A DNA stretch of 64,000 nucleotides from Mucilaginibacter rigui (GTDB lineage Bacteria > Bacteroidota > Bacteroidia > Sphingobacteriales > Sphingobacteriaceae). The notes beneath the pieces were generated by a model, which worked only from the letters and a program-made list of their open reading frames with translations, was not told where the DNA came from and made no database searches. A program made the position numbers and the translations under genes. Location of the stretch: contig NZ_JACWMW010000001.1 in NCBI RefSeq assembly GCF_014773275.1, positions 496,001-560,000 of the forward strand, in the 5' to 3' direction. Below, piece by piece: positions 51,454 through 58,749 of this stretch (positions are counted from its first letter, which is position 1; each line of letters starts with the position of its first letter).

Positions 51454-52737
51454 TTAAGGTTGTTTAAGTAATATTTTATCGGCAAGCTGGTTGGTGCCAT
51501 CAATTTTTACGGTATGGGTTATGCCCAATATACGGCTTACCAAGTTAAATACCGATACGTTTTCAAAAGCGGGGATATGCAGGTGTTTTTTAAATACCGG
51601 GCCCCATGCATAAAAACTGGCGTGCATATCTTTAACAACACTTGGATCATACCCATGCCAGCCCGGGTTTATGCTTTTTTTGTTATACAGGTTAAAAACT
51701 TTTGGTGCGTAAGGTATTAATAAAATATCACCTATGCGGTTATGCCAGTCATCTTTTGTGCCATAGTGTAAATGCGCGGGAACGTTTGTTTTTAAATATA
51801 CATCGTAATCCTTCGCTTCCTTTTTTAGTGCGTTGTAGGTTTCCTGTATGTACTTTTTATCCTTTGCGTAAAGCTCCACCAAAATACCATCGCCTGATAC
51901 TACAAATTTTGCCGTATCAATAGCCGCCGGGATACCGATGGGGTTTTGGTTGTCAACCCTGGTCATGCCGTGATCTGATACGAAGATGAAATTGACATCT
52001 TTTAACCCGGTGGTTTTAACTGCTTTCTGCAATTCATTTACGGCAGAGTCTACAAAAAGCACTTCTTTCTCAACTTCGGGAGATTCCGGGCCGTTTAGAT
52101 GCGCGGCGTGGTCAACCTGCGGAAAGTAAAAGGTGATAAGGTGCGGGCGCTCGGCGGGTGGCAGTTTAAGCCAGTCTACAACGGCCTGTATCCTATCGTG
52201 GATATTGATCTGCTCGTTGTAATTGTAATAATAAGTAGGTCGCACACCTTTTATCTTGGCTTCAGACGCCACCCAGTAAAAGCTTGCCGAAAGCATTTTT
52301 TGTTGCTCGGCCAGCACCCAAAGTGGCGCACCGCCATACCAGCTACCATCGGTAACCTTGGTTTTATTACCCATAGCGTACTTGTCGTTACGGGCGCGGT
52401 CATAAAAAGTATTGTTTACCAAACCCGAATGAGATGGATACAATCCGCTAATGATGGCGTAATGGTTAGGGAACGTAACAGAGGGGTATGACGGGATCAT
52501 GGATGATGCGCTTACACCTTCGTTACCGAGGCGTAACAAATTTTGGGCGTTATATTTTTTTGCAAAATCATACCTGAAACCATCAGCAGATATCAAAATA
52601 ACGTAAGGCTTATGCTGTTGTTCGGTGCTGTTCTTTCGGTTTGCGACTATTTTTTGGGTGATATCTACCGGTGATTGGCTGAAGGCGTTTATGCTAACGG
52701 TTAGCAGCAGGAGCAGGGCAAGACTATATTTTTTCAT
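51454..52737 (-). CDS. ectonucleotide pyrophosphatase/phosphodiesterase family protein
   Basis: 427 residues from the ATG at 52735-52737, which places a signal peptide (cleavage near A-F-S-Q, ~20) at the start. The NPP/alkaline-phosphatase fold shows D52 in I-S-A-D-G-F-R, the nucleophile T88 in P-S-V-T-F-P-N-H, and the later metal triads D-H-A-A-H and S-D-H-G-M-T. It cleaves phosphodiester or pyrophosphate bonds of nucleotides or lipids outside the cytoplasm using two zinc ions. It probably heads the transcript with the two duplicated secreted proteins. Confidence 0.9.
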   Translation of the reverse strand: MKKYSLALLLLLTVSINAFSQSPVDITQKIVANRKNSTEQQHKPYVILISADGFRYDFAKKYNAQNLLRLGNEGVSASSMIPSYPSVTFPNHYAIISGLYPSHSGLVNNTFYDRARNDKYAMGNKTKVTDGSWYGGAPLWVLAEQQKMLSASFYWVASEAKIKGVRPTYYYNYNEQINIHDRIQAVVDWLKLPPAERPHLITFYFPQVDHAAHLNGPESPEVEKEVLFVDSAVNELQKAVKTTGLKDVNFIFVSDHGMTRVDNQNPIGIPAAIDTAKFVVSGDGILVELYAKDKKYIQETYNALKKEAKDYDVYLKTNVPAHLHYGTKDDWHNRIGDILLIPYAPKVFNLYNKKSINPGWHGYDPSVVKDMHASFYAWGPVFKKHLHIPAFENVSVFNLVSRILGITHTVKIDGTNQLADKILLKQP

Positions 52738-52771
52738 CGAAAAGTATGAGGGGTAAAAATAGGTATTAAAG

Positions 52772-52793
52772 GTTAACATAATAGTATGTTAAC
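52772..52793. promoter_or_regulatory. 22-bp palindrome, candidate operator
   Basis: GTTAACATA and TATGTTAAC, separated by 4 bp, form perfect 9-bp arms. It lies 35 bp before the NPP start and 145 bp before the GH5 start, in their shared divergent region. Confidence 0.45.
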
Positions 52794-52937
52794 GTTAATG
52801 TTGCAGTATTGGCAACACGGCATGTTGAAGACTTAAACACGCAACTATATACCCCAACATATTCATTTTTAACATACTCTTATCCATTTTTTGCAAAACC
52901 CTACATCCGGCTTGCTAATTGGTTAAACTTGTTTGGT

Positions 52938-53909
52938 ATGAAAATGAAAGCTGTTTTATTATGGATAGGCCTGGTTACAGGTATAACATCGTTTGCGCAA
53001 ACGCCTGTAGCTGTAAATGGCGCGCTAACTATAAAAGGGAATAAAATAGTCAATAAAAACGGTGTGCCGCCGCAGTTAAGGGGTATCAGCTTATCATGGA
53101 GTGTATGGGCAGGTGAAAAGTATTACAACCCTGCCGTGGTAGATTGGTTAAAGAAGGATTTTAAGATCTCGATACTACGTGCATCCATGGGGGTACAACC
53201 TGACCATGGTTACCTTCAGGAGCCTGAAAGACAAAAGAAAATGATATTTGATGTTGTGGATGAAGCCATAAAACAAGGCGTTTATGTACTGATAGACTGG
53301 CATGACCATAACGGGCACCTTCATATCCCGCAGTCGAAAGCATTTTTTGCAGAGATGGCACAGAAGTACAGCGGTGTGCCTAACGTAATTTATGAGATAT
53401 GGAACGAGCCTGAACGCATCAGTTGGGATACCGTGAAAAGCTACGCATTGCAGATAATACCTGAGATACGTAAGTATGATAAGGATAACCTGATCGTAGT
53501 GGGCAGCCCGTCTTGGGATCAGGATGTGGATATAGCAGCCGCTAACCCTGTTAAAGGGTATCAAAATATTGCTTATTCGTTCCATTATTATGCTACCGAA
53601 CCAAGCCACCGGGATGGGTTGCGCGCCAAGGCAGATAAGGCCATTAAAATGGGCCTGCCACTAATTGTAACCGAATGGGGCGTGGGTGAGGCAAATGGCA
53701 ATGGCAGGTTTGATATAGCCATGAATAAAAAATGGATGGATTGGGTTGAGAAGAACCGGTTAAGCTGGGTAAACTGGAACATAACCGATAAAAAAGAAAC
53801 TACGGCTATTTTGCAACCCGGCGCACCCGCCAATGGGGGGTGGACGGCCGAACAGCTTACGCCCGCCGGGGCATACATCCGCCAGTGGCTGCGTGTACTA
53901 AATAAGTAA
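52938..53909 (+). CDS. secreted glycoside hydrolase family 5 endoglucanase
   Basis: 323 residues from the ATG at 52938. The longer frame from 52809 would place 43 residues before the signal peptide and is rejected. The signal peptide ends near S-F-A-Q (~21). One GH5 catalytic barrel follows, with L-R-G-I-S-L-S at the first strand, I-L-R-A-S-M-G, D-W-H-D-H, the acid/base E157 in I-W-N-E-P-E, H-Y-Y-A, and the nucleophile E246 in V-T-E-W-G-V. The family cleaves beta-1,4-glucans such as cellulose. No binding module is attached. It is a single gene. Confidence 0.9.
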   Translation: MKMKAVLLWIGLVTGITSFAQTPVAVNGALTIKGNKIVNKNGVPPQLRGISLSWSVWAGEKYYNPAVVDWLKKDFKISILRASMGVQPDHGYLQEPERQKKMIFDVVDEAIKQGVYVLIDWHDHNGHLHIPQSKAFFAEMAQKYSGVPNVIYEIWNEPERISWDTVKSYALQIIPEIRKYDKDNLIVVGSPSWDQDVDIAAANPVKGYQNIAYSFHYYATEPSHRDGLRAKADKAIKMGLPLIVTEWGVGEANGNGRFDIAMNKKWMDWVEKNRLSWVNWNITDKKETTAILQPGAPANGGWTAEQLTPAGAYIRQWLRVLNK

Positions 53910-53958
53910 AATTATTGTGGTGTTGGCCGCATAAGTGTTAAAACGCTTATATTTATAC

Positions 53959-54420
53959 ATGTTACAAAGCAGGGTATATTTGATGTTTATACTGGCATTA
54001 ACCCTGCCGGCCTGCAATACTCATAAACAAAAGATCTATATCAGCGAATGTGCTCCCGGTATTAAGTTCAAAAAAATAAGCCTGACGCACCTGGTAGATA
54101 GTATAAAATATTATGATAAGCAGTATGTAGAAGTATATGGTAAATATGTAGAGGGTAAAAACGTTTCTGCTTTAGTTAACGACAGCACTTTTACAAATCA
54201 TGGCAACAGCCAATCGTTTTGGGTGAATTTTACACAGGAATGCCCTTTGTATTTAAAAGGAAAAAACACCGGCCTCTTTGCAGCTGAAGACGGAACTTAT
54301 AGCAATATAAATAATAAATTAATGACCATTAGGGGGCGGGTAGAGATGCAGAATAAAGGATATAAAAAAGAGTACTGCGCTACTATTAACGAAGTAAGCT
54401 ACCTAAAGCTCGATCAGTAA
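53959..54420 (+). CDS. hypothetical lipoprotein, 153 aa
   Basis: From the ATG at 53959 a hydrophobic stretch leads to a lipobox L-P-A-C at ~16-19. A GTG-started frame at 53935 would add eight residues. The mature part is rich in Lys, Tyr and Asn, with I-K-Y-Y-D-K-Q-Y-V-E-V-Y-G-K-Y-V-E-G resembling an OB-fold-like strand pattern, and a cysteine pair further on. No family recognised. AT-rich composition. Confidence 0.6.
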   Translation: MLQSRVYLMFILALTLPACNTHKQKIYISECAPGIKFKKISLTHLVDSIKYYDKQYVEVYGKYVEGKNVSALVNDSTFTNHGNSQSFWVNFTQECPLYLKGKNTGLFAAEDGTYSNINNKLMTIRGRVEMQNKGYKKEYCATINEVSYLKLDQ

Positions 54421-54461
54421 TTAGCAAATAATAATCCTAAACCTGTTGTTTTAATGGGAGA

Positions 54462-55223
54462 TCAAATCTCGAGTTTTAAACCGTCGTAAGCCAGTTCAAT
54501 ACCGGCAGGCAGTTCGGCAGAAACATCGGCGTGTTTGCCCAAGCGATGGCTGATGTGGGTGAAATAGGTTTTTTCGGCACCTATATCCTGTGCAAATGCA
54601 ATAGCCTCACCAAGCGTAAAGTGTGAAATATGCTTTTCTTTTTGCAAGGCATTTATCACCAGTATTTTTGACCCGCGGATCTTTTCTTTCTCTACATCCG
54701 ATACTGTTTTGGCATCGGTGATATAGGTAAAATCCTTTACCCGGTAACCTTTAACAGGTAATTTGTAGTGCATCACTTCGATGGGGGTAAAGCGCACATC
54801 GCCAACATTAAAAGGCGCTAATGCTATAGTATGTAAGTCTATCTGCGGGATACCGGGATAACCTCTGTCATCAAAAATATAAGGGAACTCGCGGCGAAGG
54901 GCTATCTGCACGCGTTCGTCGGCATAAATATCTACCGGGCCTTGCTGTTTATAGTTAAATGCGCGTATATCGTCCATACCTGCTACATGGTCCTTATGCT
55001 CATGGGTAAAAACTATTGCATCCAGGTGCATCACCTTTTCGCGCAGCATCTGGTATCTAAAATCGGGGCCCGAATCTATACAGATCACCTTACCATCACC
55101 CTCAATTAGGATGGAGGTACGCAGCCGCTTGTCGTGTTTATCGGCAGACATGCACACGGGGCAGGTGCAGGCAATAACAGGTACACCCTGCGAAGTTCCG
55201 GTTCCTAAAAAAGTAATGGTCAC
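54462..55223 (-). CDS. MBL fold metallo-hydrolase, PhnP-like
   Basis: 253 residues starting with GTG (55221-55223), which gives the family's standard opening I-T-F-L-G-T-G-T-S-Q-G-V-P. It has a zinc-binding-like C-T-C-P-V-C, the main metal motif T-H-E-H-K-D-H, a further His in E-V-M-H-Y and T-H-I-S-H-R near the C-terminus. Relatives include PhnP phosphodiesterases and tRNase-Z-like enzymes, so phosphodiester cleavage is likely. The GTG overlaps the TGA of the upstream small gene, showing translational coupling. Confidence 0.85.
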   Translation of the reverse strand: MTITFLGTGTSQGVPVIACTCPVCMSADKHDKRLRTSILIEGDGKVICIDSGPDFRYQMLREKVMHLDAIVFTHEHKDHVAGMDDIRAFNYKQQGPVDIYADERVQIALRREFPYIFDDRGYPGIPQIDLHTIALAPFNVGDVRFTPIEVMHYKLPVKGYRVKDFTYITDAKTVSDVEKEKIRGSKILVINALQKEKHISHFTLGEAIAFAQDIGAEKTYFTHISHRLGKHADVSAELPAGIELAYDGLKLEI

Positions 55224-55492
55224 AGTTGCAGGGTTGTTTGTTTTAACTGGTGCAAAAACGCAGCCTGTTTATCGTCAAGTAAGTTGTAATCTATTTCAAG
55301 GGTGCGTGCCAGTTCGGAAACCGCTGCTATTTTGCTCTCCAGGTTGGCAAATTTATTTACCACTATTACACGGCTGCTCAGTAACATACAAGCGCCGGTT
55401 TTAAAATTACCTTTCTCATACCTTACACGGTAACCTGCTGTTTTAAGCAGCATTTCCAGTTTTTCGAGGGTATGATTGGTAATGGTAAGCAT
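55220..55492 (-). CDS. conserved small protein, 90 aa
   Basis: From the ATG at 55490-55492. The frame also extends to a GTG at 55525. A compact alpha/beta pattern: T-L-E-K-L-E-M-L-L-K-T-A-G-Y-R-V-R-Y-E-K-G-N-F, then C-M-L-L-S-S-R-V-I-V-V-N-K-F, then helices with L-A-R-T-L-E-I-D. The stop overlaps the start of the MBL gene by 4 bp. I know such small proteins beside MBL genes in Bacteroidota, but not their function. Confidence 0.65.
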   Translation of the reverse strand: MLTITNHTLEKLEMLLKTAGYRVRYEKGNFKTGACMLLSSRVIVVNKFANLESKIAAVSELARTLEIDYNLLDDKQAAFLHQLKQTTLQL

Positions 55493-55675
55493 GTTTTCAA
55501 AAATAGCAACATTTAGCATTACCACGGTAAAATGTTGTAAATAGATGTGAAAGCAAATAATTGCAACTTTTTAAAATATTTTATAAAGTTGTATCATCTA
55601 TTGTATTTCACTTTAATTAATTACTATATTGGTGCAACTAAATCTCCTGAAATAATTTAACCATTTGCACCCATT

Positions 55676-56809
55676 ATGAACCAAAAATCCGAACGGTTTT
55701 TGTCGCTGGATGTTTTCCGCGGTCTAACCATTTGCTTTATGATCATTGTAAACACACCCGGCAGCGGGGCCACTGCATTTGCACCGCTTGAGCACGCCGC
55801 ATGGTTTGGCTTTACCCCAACTGATCTGGTGTTTCCCTCTTTTCTTTTTGCAGTAGGTAACGCCATGAGCTTTACCATGAAAAAGTTTGATACCCTTAGT
55901 ACTGGCACCGTATTATACCGCATTTTAAAACGTGGCCTGCTTATATTTCTTATAGGCTACCTGATGTATTGGTTCCCGTTTGTTGATCATACCAGCGCCG
56001 GATGGGTATTGAGGCCAATAAGTGGTACGCGTATCATGGGCGTATTGCAACGCATCGGGCTTTGCTATATTTTCGCTTCGCTTATCATCTATTTTGTGAA
56101 AAATAAAACCGCTGTAGTTGTTATCAGCGCACTGCTTTTAGTTGGTTACCAGGTTCTATTGCTGGTGTTTGGCGATCACGAAGCCCCCTACGCCATGCTT
56201 ACCAATGCGGGCACTTACCTTGATAAGTACCTTTTAGGGGATAGCCACCTGTACCACGGCGAAGGCGTAGCATTTGACCCGGAAGGGATACTGAGCACAC
56301 TGCCTGCCATTGTAAATGTTATTGTGGGTTATTACGCCGGTAAATTTATACAGGAAAAAGGCAAAGGCTACGAAACTATTGGCCGTTTAGCGCTGATGGG
56401 CTGCGTGTTTATTTTTATCGCTCTAACGTGGAATATGAGTTTCCCGATTGGGAAAAAATTGTGGACAAGCCCTTTTACCTTACTGACAACCGGTATTGAT
56501 ATGGTGATGATATCCGCTCTCATCTACGTGGTGGAGGTACGCGCCTGGAACAAATATAACTGGACCTCCTTCTTCACCACCGTGGGCAAAAACCCGCTGG
56601 CCATTTATATCCTCTCGGAGATATTGGTTATCGCCTTTTGGATGATCAACATCGGCAACAAAAACTTTTACGGCTGGATAAACGATGTATTCTACCAAAA
56701 AATAGCGCCGGGGGCTATAGGTTCGCTACTGTTTGCAATAAGCTATATGCTGGTTTGCTGGAGCGTTGGTAAAATATTGGATAAGAATAAGATATACATA
56801 AGGGTGTAA
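55676..56809 (+). CDS. HGSNAT-like membrane acyltransferase (DUF5009)
   Basis: 377 residues with about ten hydrophobic segments. The opening R-F-L-S-L-D-V-F-R-G-L-T-I and V-N-T-P-G-S are typical of this group, followed by A-A-W-F-G-F-T-P-T-D-L-V-F-P-S-F-L-F. Relatives include heparan-alpha-glucosaminide N-acetyltransferase, which uses acetyl-CoA from the cytosol to acetylate sugars across a membrane. The bacterial members are thought to modify glucosamine-containing glycans. The neighbouring ChbG/HpnK-type deacetylase also fits amino-sugar work. Confidence 0.82.
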   Translation: MNQKSERFLSLDVFRGLTICFMIIVNTPGSGATAFAPLEHAAWFGFTPTDLVFPSFLFAVGNAMSFTMKKFDTLSTGTVLYRILKRGLLIFLIGYLMYWFPFVDHTSAGWVLRPISGTRIMGVLQRIGLCYIFASLIIYFVKNKTAVVVISALLLVGYQVLLLVFGDHEAPYAMLTNAGTYLDKYLLGDSHLYHGEGVAFDPEGILSTLPAIVNVIVGYYAGKFIQEKGKGYETIGRLALMGCVFIFIALTWNMSFPIGKKLWTSPFTLLTTGIDMVMISALIYVVEVRAWNKYNWTSFFTTVGKNPLAIYILSEILVIAFWMINIGNKNFYGWINDVFYQKIAPGAIGSLLFAISYMLVCWSVGKILDKNKIYIRV

Positions 56810-56828
56810 ATTTCTCAATAAGTAATTC

Positions 56829-56857
56829 AAAGGTCGGTATCATAACCGGCCTTTTTT
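56829..56857 (+). terminator. Rho-independent terminator
   Basis: AAGGTCGGT pairs with ACCGGCCTT (one G-T-type mismatch) around a 6-nt loop and is followed by a T-run, 20 bp past the stop of the acyltransferase gene. Confidence 0.75.
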
Positions 56858-56892
56858 GGTAACCGGTATTCCACAAACTAAACTGTATTGGT

Positions 56893-57954
56893 ATGAAAAA
56901 AATTTCTGTTGCACTTCTGTTTACTATTTATACAACGCTTTGTTTTGCCCAAGCACAAACCTATGCCGAAAAGCTTGGCTATCCGAAAGGTGCGCGGGTT
57001 ATTATTCTGCATGTAGATGATGCGGGCATGTCGCACGATTCAAACGACGGGGTTATAAAAGCCACCAGCCTGGGTGTAGCCAATTCAACCAGTGTGATGA
57101 TGCCCTGCCCCTGGGTTCCCGAGTTTAAGGCTTACCTTGATAAACACCCAACACTGGATGCAGGACTGCACCTTACATTAACCTCGGAGTGGGATAACTA
57201 CCGTTGGGGGCCCCTTGCCGGTAAGGCAGAAGTACCGAGACTGGTTGATAAACAAGGCGCTATGTGGCCTTCGGTTATATCTGTTTATTTTAACGCTAAG
57301 CCCGATGAGGTGGATAAAGAGATCCGCGCGCAGTACGACAGGGCGATTACCATGGGTTTTAAACCCACTCACCTCGACTCGCACATGGGGACGCTGTTTG
57401 CTAAACCCGCCTTTATGGAAAAGTATATTCAGCTTGGGATTGAAAAACAGGTGCCCGTAATGTTTCCCGGTGGAGATGACCTTTTTTATCGTGCGGAAGC
57501 TAAGGCCGCTACTATAGCTAAACTAAAAAAAGAAAATAAGTATACTCCTGGTATGGCTATTCCTGACCCGGCAGAATTGGCTGGTGTTAAAGCCATAGGG
57601 GAGAAGATCTGGGCTGCAGGGCTGCCTGTGTTGGATGATCTGCATAATAGCAGTTATGATTGGAATATGCCGGATATTGCCCACAAAACCGATCAGCAGA
57701 TCCGGCAATGGTATACTAATCATTATATTGAAAGTATTGGTCGCCTGTCACCGGGTTTAACAATGGTTATTATGCATTGTACCAATCCGGGTGATACCTT
57801 CCAATATATTACCAACGAAGGTAAAAAACGTAAAGGCGACCTCCTGGCCATGACCGACCCGCGCCTGTGTGCTTTCCTAAAGCAGAAAGGATTTATTTTA
57901 ACTACCTGGCGCGAAGTAATGGAGCGGAGAGTGAAGTTAGGGAAGGTGGAATAA
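56893..57954 (+). CDS. secreted ChbG/HpnK-like (YdjC) deacetylase
   Basis: 353 residues with a signal peptide (cleavage near C-F-A-Q at ~19). The YdjC fold motifs are I-I-L-H-V-D-D-A-G-M at the first strand, A-G-L-H-L-T-L-T-S-E and P-T-H-L-D-S-H-M-G, which give the Asp and His metal ligands. The length is about 100 residues above the minimal family, with extra loops. YdjC enzymes remove acetyl groups from amino sugars such as diacetylchitobiose or hopanoid-linked sugars. The role here is probably on an extracellular or periplasmic amino sugar. Confidence 0.85.
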   Translation: MKKISVALLFTIYTTLCFAQAQTYAEKLGYPKGARVIILHVDDAGMSHDSNDGVIKATSLGVANSTSVMMPCPWVPEFKAYLDKHPTLDAGLHLTLTSEWDNYRWGPLAGKAEVPRLVDKQGAMWPSVISVYFNAKPDEVDKEIRAQYDRAITMGFKPTHLDSHMGTLFAKPAFMEKYIQLGIEKQVPVMFPGGDDLFYRAEAKAATIAKLKKENKYTPGMAIPDPAELAGVKAIGEKIWAAGLPVLDDLHNSSYDWNMPDIAHKTDQQIRQWYTNHYIESIGRLSPGLTMVIMHCTNPGDTFQYITNEGKKRKGDLLAMTDPRLCAFLKQKGFILTTWREVMERRVKLGKVE

Positions 57955-57990
57955 TAAGAAAGGCGATGTGTAATCATCGCCTTTCTTATT
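57953..57990. terminator. bidirectional terminator
   Basis: A perfect 16-bp stem (AATAAGAAAGGCGATG with CATCGCCTTTCTTATT) with a 6-nt loop overlaps the stop of the deacetylase gene and faces the convergent lolA. Confidence 0.88.
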
Positions 57991-58002
57991 ATTCTATAAC
58001 CA

Positions 58003-58674
58003 TTACCTTAAATCTACTACTTCAACACCCGGGTAAGCCTTTTTATCAAAGGTAAATACGGTTTCTGCTACTTTGTAATTCGGCGTAAAAGTACGTAGCG
58101 AGTAGGTGTATTTGCTGCCATTTTTGTCAAAGATCTGTGCGCTGTAAAGCTGGTTCTTCATCTTATCTATCATCAATCTTACTTTGAAAAAGGTTTTTTT
58201 GCTATCCTCGGGAGTAAGGTCAATAACCTGGTAAACCTTTGCGCCTATTTTTTGCTGGCCGGTGTAAATGTATTTGTAACCGGTTTCGTACATGGTGAAG
58301 ATCTTGGCGGGGTTAAAGCCTTCTTCGCTGTTATCAGCGGCGCTTAATTGCACCTCGTTGGCATCTTTCAGGTAAGTCCACTGTTTTTTGCCATCACTGA
58401 TGATATCCTGCGTAACCGATTTTGTACCAGCTGCATACAGGGTAACCTTGTACTTATTGGTTTTTGAGCGTGATATAAGCGTACCTGTTTGGGTTTGCTT
58501 GATATTGGCCTGCGGGTTATCAATAAGCAGTGTAAAATCCGTTTTCACAGCATCGTAGCTGCGGTATTGTTTGCTTAGCTTGTTTAGTATAACCTTCGCA
58601 TCCGCATCTTTTTGCGCGAACGCAGCAGTAACAGACAGTGTAGATAATATGAGGAAGATGAATAATTTTTTCAT
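58003..58674 (-). CDS. lolA: outer-membrane lipoprotein carrier protein LolA
   Basis: 223 residues with a signal peptide (cleavage near A-F-A-Q at ~20). The LolA barrel shows Y-D-A-V-K-T-D-F-T-L, then T-G-T-L-I-S-R, K-Q-W-T-Y and the later K-V-Y-Q-V-I-D-L-T-P-E. LolA carries lipoproteins through the periplasm from the inner membrane LolCDE complex to the outer membrane. It follows ftsK by 75 bp on the same strand, an order seen in other Bacteroidota as well as in enterobacteria. Confidence 0.88.
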   Translation of the reverse strand: MKKLFIFLILSTLSVTAAFAQKDADAKVILNKLSKQYRSYDAVKTDFTLLIDNPQANIKQTQTGTLISRSKTNKYKVTLYAAGTKSVTQDIISDGKKQWTYLKDANEVQLSAADNSEEGFNPAKIFTMYETGYKYIYTGQQKIGAKVYQVIDLTPEDSKKTFFKVRLMIDKMKNQLYSAQIFDKNGSKYTYSLRTFTPNYKVAETVFTFDKKAYPGVEVVDLR

Positions 58675-58749
58675 GTTGTGTTAAATCTTAAAGCTCACAA
58701 ATAACCATTGCGGCCTGCAATAGTTTAGAGTGATTTAACTTTAATTAGT

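Noticed and set aside
52809..52937. 5' extension of the GH5 gene
   Set aside because: Would place the signal peptide 43 residues inside the protein. The ATG at 52938 gives a clean secretion signal.
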